From positions 1 through 9,558 of the forward strand of contig JAAXVZ010000031.1 of assembly GCA_013335235.1 (NCBI GenBank): a stretch of DNA of 9,558 nucleotides, in the 5' to 3' direction. The DNA comes from Nanobdellota archaeon. Its GTDB lineage: Archaea > Nanobdellota > Nanobdellia > Woesearchaeales > GW2011-AR15. This document shows positions 4,397 to 9,558 of this stretch, in pieces; position 1 is the stretch's first letter, and every line of letters starts with the position of its first letter. A program made the translations under genes and the position numbers. A model generated the notes under the pieces. It was not told the origin of the DNA and did not search any database. It was given only the letters and a program-made list of their open reading frames with translations.

Positions 4397-6145
4397 ATGG
4401 CAAAAAATAAGGTAGCATTAACAGCAGGCGGGCCGGCAGGGTCTGGCGTCTTCACGATTGGCGCCATGTTTGCACGTTCTGTGCAGAAATTAGGCCTGTG
4501 GGTGTATTATACAGCAGATTACGCTTCTCTCATCAAAGGAGGCCACAACTCTTGCTATGTCAGGGCTGAGCCTGAAGAGATCCATTCCCAGATAAAGCTT
4601 TCAGACATCCTTGTTGCAATAGACAAGCTGACTGTCCAGAAACATTTTGAGGGGCTTTCACATGAAGGCGCATTGATATATGACTCATCAAGCTTTGAGA
4701 TAAATGATATAGATATGTCAAAGAGGCGCGATATCAAGATTTTTGCGATCCCTTTCACTAAGCTTGGAAGGGATCTTGGAGACAAGATATATGGGAACAT
4801 CGTAGCTGTGGGAGCAGTATCTGCCCTTGTCAACCATCCTCTTGAAAAACTCTATGTCGCTTTGGAGAAACAGTTCGGCGCAAAGAAAGGCTCTGAAGTC
4901 GTAGAGATAAACAAGAAAGCAGCAAAGCTTGGGTATGATTATCTCAAGGAGAACTACAAAGGGGTTTCATTCAAAGTTACACTTGAAGAGATCAAGAACC
5001 AGCCAACGCTCCTTTTGTCAGGCAACGAGGCAGCATGCATCGGCGCAATAAAAGCAGGCGTGAAGCTTGTTGCAGAATATCCCATGACACCGTCTTCCAG
5101 CATACTCTCTTTCATGGCTGCAAATGAGAACAAGTACAATATTGTCGTGAAGCATACAGAAGATGAGATAGCAGCAATGAACATGCTGACCGGCGCTGGG
5201 ATGACAGGTGCAAGATGCATGACAGGAACCTCTGGCGGCGGTTTTGCGCTCATGACTGAGGCAATAGGAATGGCAGGGCTTTCAGAGACACCTTGCGTCA
5301 TCTTTGAATCGCAGAGGACAGGGCCATCAACAGGCATGCCAACTTATACAGAGCAGTCTGACTTGAGGTTTGCTATGCACGCATCCCAAGGCGAGTTCCC
5401 AAGGTTGATTGTCGCACCCGGTGATGTCGAGGAGGCATTCTATGAATCCTTCAAGATCTTCAACCTATGCGACAGGGTGCAGACACCTGGGATCGTCCTT
5501 TTGGATAAGCATCTTTCAGAGTCATCCAGGACTGTCAAGGTATTTGACACGTCCAAGCTCAAGGTCGAGCGCGGCAAATTGATGACAAATGAGCAGATGG
5601 CAAAAGCTACAGCATTCAAGAGATATGAGCTGACAGCTGATGGCATCTCTCCAAGATGTATCCCAGGCCAGCCAAATGGCATGCATGTCTCAAGCTCATA
5701 TGAGCATGATGAGACAGGCTGGACAACTGAAGAGAGCGCAATGAGGATCGCCCAGGTAGATAAGAGAGCAAGGAAACTCTTGGCAATCAAAGATGAAGAG
5801 ATCGCACCGAAGCTTTATGGAGATGCAGATGCAGATCTGACCATTGTCTCCTGGGGATCGAATAAGGGAATGGTCCTTGAGGCTATGAAATTTTTGAAGA
5901 ATGAAGGCCTCAAAGTCAATTTCCTCCAGATACTTTGGGTGCTGCCTTTCCCTACTAAGAAAGTCACGGAGATCCTGTCCAAAGCTAAAAAGACACTGAT
6001 GGTAGAGCAGAACCATGATGCACAGATGCGCGGAGTCATACGCGAGTTCACAGGCATCAATATCAAAGAGACGCTATTGAAATATGATGGGAGGCCAATA
6101 GACCCAGAAGATATCTATTTCAGGGCAAAGGAGGTGCTAAAATGA
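4397..6145 (+). CDS. korA: 2-oxoacid:ferredoxin oxidoreductase, fused gamma-alpha subunit
   Basis: This 582-residue subunit works with KorB to oxidise a 2-oxoacid with coenzyme A to acyl-CoA, CO2 and reduced ferredoxin. The N-terminal ~190 residues are the gamma domain (GGPAGSGVFTIGAMFA; DYASLIKGGHNSCYVR). The alpha domain follows with EYPMTPSSSIL (Y228-P232), TEDEIAAMN (E255), TSGGGFALM and QRTGPSTGMPTYTEQSDL (from Q306). A C-terminal domain begins at DLTIVSWGSNKG (about 480). I chose the ATG at 4397 because GAGGT (4386-4390) sits 6 nt before it; an in-frame ATG at 4370, overlapping the ferredoxin stop, would add nine residues without a good binding site. It overlaps korB by 4 nt. The symbol follows the family; the substrate (2-oxoglutarate, pyruvate or a broader range) cannot be read from the sequence. 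TSGGG replaces the more usual TSGPG. Confidence 0.93.
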   Translation: MAKNKVALTAGGPAGSGVFTIGAMFARSVQKLGLWVYYTADYASLIKGGHNSCYVRAEPEEIHSQIKLSDILVAIDKLTVQKHFEGLSHEGALIYDSSSFEINDIDMSKRRDIKIFAIPFTKLGRDLGDKIYGNIVAVGAVSALVNHPLEKLYVALEKQFGAKKGSEVVEINKKAAKLGYDYLKENYKGVSFKVTLEEIKNQPTLLLSGNEAACIGAIKAGVKLVAEYPMTPSSSILSFMAANENKYNIVVKHTEDEIAAMNMLTGAGMTGARCMTGTSGGGFALMTEAIGMAGLSETPCVIFESQRTGPSTGMPTYTEQSDLRFAMHASQGEFPRLIVAPGDVEEAFYESFKIFNLCDRVQTPGIVLLDKHLSESSRTVKVFDTSKLKVERGKLMTNEQMAKATAFKRYELTADGISPRCIPGQPNGMHVSSSYEHDETGWTTEESAMRIAQVDKRARKLLAIKDEEIAPKLYGDADADLTIVSWGSNKGMVLEAMKFLKNEGLKVNFLQILWVLPFPTKKVTEILSKAKKTLMVEQNHDAQMRGVIREFTGINIKETLLKYDGRPIDPEDIYFRAKEVLK

Positions 6146-7002
6146 CAACAGTCGCAGAGCTTTCAAATAAGCACACAGTCCAATGGTGCCCTGGTTGCGG
6201 GGATTTCCCTATACTCATTGCACTAAAGCAGGCGATCGCAGCAACAGGCCTCAATCCAAAGGACATTGTTGTTGTCTCAGGAATAGGCTGCTCAGGCAAG
6301 ACACCGCACTACCTGAATACGTATGGCCTGGAGAGCCTTCATGGCAGAGGTCTTGCAGCAGCGACAGGCGTCCAGCTTGCGAACCCTAAACTGAAAGTCA
6401 TTGCAGTTGGCGGAGATGGAGACGGGCTTGGGATAGGCCTCGGTCATTTCATCCATTCATGCAGGAGGAATGTGAATATCACTTACATCATCTTCGACAA
6501 CATGGTCTATGGCTTGACAAAAGGTCAGACCTCTCCAACCAGCAGGAAGGGCTTCAAGACAAGCAGCACCCCGCATGGTGCAATAGAGCACCCGATAAAT
6601 CCTGTCGCCCTTGCGCTTGCAGCAGACGCGACATTTGTCGCAAGAGGTTTTTCAGGAAAGCTAGAGCACCTGACAAACCTCGTGAAAGAGGCAATCCTGC
6701 ACAAGGGATTCTCATTCATCGATGTGCTGCAACCGTGCATAAGCTACAACCATGAGCAGACCTATGAGTTCTACAACAAGGCAGCTTATGACCTTGGAGC
6801 GACAAAAGGCTGGAAGGCAGATAATGTGGAGAAGGCTTTCAAGAAAGCCTATGAATGGGGCGAGAAGATACCTATAGGGATCTTTTTCCAGGAGAAGAGG
6901 TCAACATACGATGACGAGCTTCCTCAGGACAAGGACGTACCTGTTGCGTTGCAGCCGATAGACAATGTAGATATCACTGTGATGTACGACAAGTACCTTT
7001 AG
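6142..7002 (+). CDS. korB: 2-oxoacid:ferredoxin oxidoreductase, beta subunit (TPP and [4Fe-4S])
   Basis: This 286-residue subunit carries the thiamine diphosphate site and the single iron-sulfur cluster of the enzyme. Cluster ligands are WCPGCG (C16, C19), GIGCSGK (C50) and QPC (C199). The TPP/Mg motif is GGDGDGLGIG (90-99) followed by FDNMVYGLTKGQTSPTS (118-134), containing the conserved asparagine N120. Length and motif order match two-subunit archaeal enzymes with a fused alpha. The start is fixed by GGAGGTG (6130-6136), 5 nt before an ATG that overlaps the korA stop by 4 nt, so translation of the two subunits is coupled and stoichiometric. The lysine K53 after the third cysteine lies near the substrate pocket in this family but does not alone settle 2-oxoglutarate versus pyruvate. 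It ends the operon, followed by a small hairpin and T-run. Confidence 0.94.
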   Translation: MTTVAELSNKHTVQWCPGCGDFPILIALKQAIAATGLNPKDIVVVSGIGCSGKTPHYLNTYGLESLHGRGLAAATGVQLANPKLKVIAVGGDGDGLGIGLGHFIHSCRRNVNITYIIFDNMVYGLTKGQTSPTSRKGFKTSSTPHGAIEHPINPVALALAADATFVARGFSGKLEHLTNLVKEAILHKGFSFIDVLQPCISYNHEQTYEFYNKAAYDLGATKGWKADNVEKAFKKAYEWGEKIPIGIFFQEKRSTYDDELPQDKDVPVALQPIDNVDITVMYDKYL

Positions 7003-7003
7003 G

Positions 7004-7025
7004 GCTAAAGCTTTATAGCTTTTTC
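7004..7025 (+). terminator. korB terminator hairpin overlapping the next promoter
   Basis: GCTA (7004-7007) pairs with TAGC (7016-7019) around AAGCTTTA, followed by TTTTTC. The same bases contain CTTTATAG (7011-7018), centred 27-28 nt before the ATG at 7042, a TATA-like box at leaderless spacing. One short segment seems to serve as end of one transcript and start of the next. Confidence 0.4.
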
Positions 7026-7041
7026 ATTCTTTTATCTTTTG

Positions 7042-8127
7042 ATGGTTGTCTTGATTGTCAGTCTGATAAGGAAGGCGCTTGACCATCCGCCTATTGAAGC
7101 AGCGTATATTGCAGGCATATTAAAAGCTGCCAAGAAAAGCTACGATGTGCTAGATCTAAATCTTGAGCAATACATTTCATCCAGGATAAAAAACCTTGAC
7201 CCTCAGGCACATGGTATGGGAGGTTATTATAGCGCAGGGTTCATTCATGAAATGAGCATTGCCATAAACCATCTTGCGCCGGATTATGTGATTTATGTTG
7301 CAGATAAAACCGGGTTGGACTCATTGACTATCCTCCTAGAAAAAGTATCCTGTGACGCTTTTTCAATTATGGCCTTGGATGAAGCTGAAAAATTCAGATC
7401 TCTCTTCTCCAAGTCTGCCGAATATATCCTGACCGATTATTTAGAATTTGCAGCTAACCCGGTGATAGGCCTAGGTTCAGCATGTGAGGCTGTCCCTTCT
7501 TTTGATAAATTCAAGCTTTATGATTATACTTGCAGGATTCTTCCAATAAAGGTTGACAGCAGGAGTTCAAGTGACTTAAGATACAGTACCCACCTGATTG
7601 CCCTCATTAAAACCTATATCCAACTTTATGGTGTTAGGGAATATGTCATCCGGGATTTTCCTGCAGGTTCTGAAGAGCTGCTGTGCTCTTTTTCAGCAGG
7701 CATATGCAGTAAAAGAATTAAGATATCCTGGGTAGCAAGAGCAGAGATATCCGCAGGATTGACTCTTGGCTTGCTTTCAAAACTAGTCATGAGCGGGTGC
7801 CATATGCTTCATTTCCCAATACCTACATTATCCGACAGGCTGATCCTGCAAGCCAATTTGCCTTATTCTTCTGAACTTGCCCTGAAAGTAATAAGGGATG
7901 CAAAAAATGCAGGGTTGACAACAGGTGTGATACTCAAGACGGGTCTGCAAGGTGAAAGATCCGAAGATATAATAGAGACCGTTCGTAAGCTATCCGAGAA
8001 TTCCCTCTATGTCGATGATATTGTTGCAGTCGAGCCAATGCCTGGAGCAGATGCAGGGCACGAAGCAAAGAAAAATAGGATATTAGGCATGTGTGAGAAG
8101 AGCAATATCTATATATGCTGCAGGTAG
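7042..8127 (+). CDS. B12-binding/radical-SAM-like protein lacking the CxxxCxxC cluster motif
   Basis: This is a 361-residue homologue of the next gene. The N-terminus (LIVSLIRKALDHPPIEAAYI, then YDVLDLNLEQYI) matches cobalamin-binding-type domains of B12-dependent radical SAM proteins. The C-terminal part has the late radical-SAM barrel pattern: ISWVARAEISAG (about 228-239), LLSKLVMSGCHMLHF, a helix with ALKVIRDAKNAGLTTGVIL, and GLQGERSEDIIETVRKL. Where the intact relative has SRGCVRRCTFC, this protein reads PIKVDSRSSSDLRYS, with no three-cysteine cluster motif, and the usual GIES is PIPT. It therefore should not cleave SAM in the classical way. The ATG at 7042 is preferred over the TTG at 7039 and fits leaderless transcription. 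It may be a non-catalytic partner of the downstream enzyme or a protein evolving a new role. No frameshift is seen. Confidence 0.7.
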   Translation: MVVLIVSLIRKALDHPPIEAAYIAGILKAAKKSYDVLDLNLEQYISSRIKNLDPQAHGMGGYYSAGFIHEMSIAINHLAPDYVIYVADKTGLDSLTILLEKVSCDAFSIMALDEAEKFRSLFSKSAEYILTDYLEFAANPVIGLGSACEAVPSFDKFKLYDYTCRILPIKVDSRSSSDLRYSTHLIALIKTYIQLYGVREYVIRDFPAGSEELLCSFSAGICSKRIKISWVARAEISAGLTLGLLSKLVMSGCHMLHFPIPTLSDRLILQANLPYSSELALKVIRDAKNAGLTTGVILKTGLQGERSEDIIETVRKLSENSLYVDDIVAVEPMPGADAGHEAKKNRILGMCEKSNIYICCR

Positions 8128-8140
8128 AAATAAATATATA
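8128..8140 (+). promoter_or_regulatory. TATA-like box of the radical-SAM gene
   Basis: AAATAAATATATA fills most of the 31-nt gap after the preceding stop and is centred about 24-27 nt before the ATG at 8159. No Shine-Dalgarno sequence is visible. The gene can thus be transcribed on its own despite lying close behind its paralogue. Confidence 0.5.
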
Positions 8141-8158
8141 CCTCTCTTCTGGCAGCAG

Positions 8159-9558
8159 ATGAGAATCTTGCTTGTGCAGCTTCCTCCCTGGACTGTTTTT
8201 TCTCCGCCGATCGGGCTTGCTTATCTTTTGGGAGCACTGAAGCAGGAAGGGCATGAAATCTCAGTCTATGATCTTAATATATTGCTCTATAGGGGTTGCC
8301 AAGAGAGAGCTGCTCTTTGGGATGATAAAAATAAAGTCAGGTTCAATCTTCTGGAGACAGATAAAGCACTGATTGACACCCATATCTCTAAATTTCTTTC
8401 ATTTCAGCCAGATATAATCGGTTTTTCTGCTACAGCAGCTAGTTTGGAGATACTTAATTACTGTATCCATGAAGTCAAATCTCAAAATCCTATAATAAAA
8501 ATTATAATAGGCGGGAGCATAAGTTCAGATAAGCAGGATTGGTCTAAGATACAAGGTGCCGCATATCTGACTATAAATGAAGCAGAGAGAAGCATCAGGT
8601 TCATCCTGGACGCTTTTTCCTCCGGAAAGGACTTAATTCCTCGTGATGGTGTAAATGTGTTCGCAGACAAATCCAATCCTTCACTAATCTGCGTGGAGCC
8701 AGAGTCTAAGCCGATGCCAAGCGATATAGTTTCTCCTGTCTTTAATTTATTTCCTCTTGATCTATATACAAGCGAATCTATCTCTATATCCTTCTCCAGA
8801 GGGTGTGTGCGCAGGTGCACTTTCTGCGAAGATTCGCCTTATCTCTCGCCCTTCCGCACAAGGAACCCGGATGTTGCTGCAGGTGAAATCGAAGACATAA
8901 TGAAGAGCACGAGAATAAGGATATTCCAGGTGAACGACCTCCTGATAAACGGAAGCATCCCTTTCTTGGATAAGTTTTGCGATAGGATAATAGCGAAGAG
9001 GCTTCATCCTTTCTGGAGCGGGCAGGCTATCATCAGGAAGGAGATGACAGCAGATCTCTTGAAAAAGATGCGGATTGCAGGATGCACATTCCTAATATAT
9101 GGTATCGAATCTTTCTCTGAGAAGATAAGGTTGAGAATGAGAAAAGGCTCTGGCTCAAAGATAGCAGAGAAAGTCCTTATGGATACCAAAAGAGTAGGGA
9201 TAAGGGTAGGGATAAACCTCATGGTTGGGTTCCCTGGAGAAAAGGAAGGAGATATAGAGGACACGATAAGATCCCTCAGGAAACTGGTGATGTATATCGA
9301 TCAGGTTAACAGCTTGAATCTTTGTAACATACGTGAGCATACCTTATTGTATGATGAATACAAGAAATATGGTCTTAAGTCCAAAGTAATGGGGCTTGAT
9401 TTTGATGACGGAACGACCCTGAAGGAAAGGATTGGTAGGCTAAAGAGAGTTTATAAGGTATGTAGGGAACTTGGGAGCACCAGCAGCGAAGGCCGCTCCA
9501 GGCGCTCCAGTTGCAAAAGCGGCTCCCAGAGCCAAAAAGCACTACTTCATTATCGAGA
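8159..9558 (+). CDS. B12-binding-domain radical SAM protein, 3' end missing
   Basis: This frame is open from the ATG at 8159 to the window edge, about 466 codons. The N-terminal domain (MRILLVQLPPWTVFSPPIGL, YDLN, PDIIGFSATA, IIIGGSIS) is the Rossmann-like cobalamin-binding type, without an obvious DxHxxG. The radical SAM domain starts with FSRGCVRRCTFCED: C216, C220 and C223 bind the [4Fe-4S] cluster that cleaves S-adenosylmethionine. Later barrel motifs are FWSGQAIIRKEMTADLLKKM, GCTFLIYGIESFSE, and MVGFPGEKEGDIEDTI. Class members methylate or rearrange unactivated carbons in lipids, cofactors or natural products; the substrate here is unknown. From about 9474 the frame turns into Ser/Arg-rich text unlike the family, while another frame becomes Ala/Pro/Lys-rich, so the true end is probably near residue 438 or disrupted there. 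Confidence 0.88.
   Translation, partial: MRILLVQLPPWTVFSPPIGLAYLLGALKQEGHEISVYDLNILLYRGCQERAALWDDKNKVRFNLLETDKALIDTHISKFLSFQPDIIGFSATAASLEILNYCIHEVKSQNPIIKIIIGGSISSDKQDWSKIQGAAYLTINEAERSIRFILDAFSSGKDLIPRDGVNVFADKSNPSLICVEPESKPMPSDIVSPVFNLFPLDLYTSESISISFSRGCVRRCTFCEDSPYLSPFRTRNPDVAAGEIEDIMKSTRIRIFQVNDLLINGSIPFLDKFCDRIIAKRLHPFWSGQAIIRKEMTADLLKKMRIAGCTFLIYGIESFSEKIRLRMRKGSGSKIAEKVLMDTKRVGIRVGINLMVGFPGEKEGDIEDTIRSLRKLVMYIDQVNSLNLCNIREHTLLYDEYKKYGLKSKVMGLDFDDGTTLKERIGRLKRVYKVCRELGSTSSEGRSRRSSCKSGSQSQKALLHYR
9474..9558 (+). other. Compositionally odd tail: possible frameshift or assembly junction
   Basis: In the radical-SAM frame this stretch reads STSSEGRSRRSSCKSGSQ and so on. In the frame starting at 9474 it reads GAPAAKAAPGAPVAKAAPRA followed by KKHYFIIE, a plausible Ala/Pro/Lys-rich protein linker. 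The base composition is visibly more GC-rich than the gene before it. That frame has a stop just upstream (9441-9443), so it does not continue a gene in this window. Confidence 0.4.

Noticed and set aside
4555..6066. Several minus-strand frames of 80-130 codons opposite korA
   Set aside because: They are antisense shadows of a strongly conserved gene and show no start signals or recognisable domains.
8482..9340. Minus-strand frames opposite the radical-SAM gene
   Set aside because: They are antisense shadows; the plus strand encodes the recognisable radical SAM motifs throughout.

Overview
The window looks like genomic DNA of an archaeon, most likely a DPANN-type lineage (Woesearchaeota/Pacearchaeota-like). 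The lineage guess is inference. What supports an archaeon: several genes have an AT-rich TATA-like box centred about 24-28 nt before the ATG, the layout expected for leaderless archaeal transcripts; other genes carry GGTGA/GAGGT ribosome binding sites; arginine is mostly AGG/AGA; and the window carries an alpha/gamma-fused 2-oxoacid:ferredoxin oxidoreductase with a single-cluster ferredoxin. No tRNA, rRNA, insertion sequence or CRISPR array was found.

Layout. Positions 1-1216 (minus strand): a 112-residue orphan gene, then a secreted protein with a proline-rich linker and an aromatic, cysteine-ending C-terminus, then 2 nt later the N-terminal part of a membrane protein that runs off the left edge. 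Positions 1217-1419: a divergent promoter region with an inverted repeat. Positions 1420-1695: a small orphan gene on the plus strand. Positions 1696-1987: a gene-free stretch holding a strong TATA box and a ~150-nt leader with four hairpins. Positions 1988-3361: a NYN-domain (LabA-like, PIN-fold) putative ribonuclease with a long, basic, repeat-rich tail. Positions 3405-4037: endonuclease III. Positions 4113-7002: a tight operon of ferredoxin, KorA (gamma+alpha fused) and KorB. Positions 7042-9558: two adjacent homologous B12-binding/radical-SAM-type genes. The first lacks the CxxxCxxC cluster motif; the second keeps it and runs off the right edge.

How the genes work together. The ferredoxin-KorA-KorB operon is a complete catalytic unit: KorAB oxidatively decarboxylates a 2-oxoacid to an acyl-CoA and the ferredoxin can take the electrons. 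The two radical-SAM-like genes may form a catalytic/non-catalytic pair. The secreted and membrane proteins at the left edge look like a two-gene surface module. Endonuclease III is a housekeeping base-excision-repair enzyme with its own promoter.

Most worth checking: the structured leader in front of the NYN gene, the repeat tail of that protein, the cluster-less radical-SAM paralogue beside an intact one, and a probable frameshift or assembly junction in the last ~85 bases.
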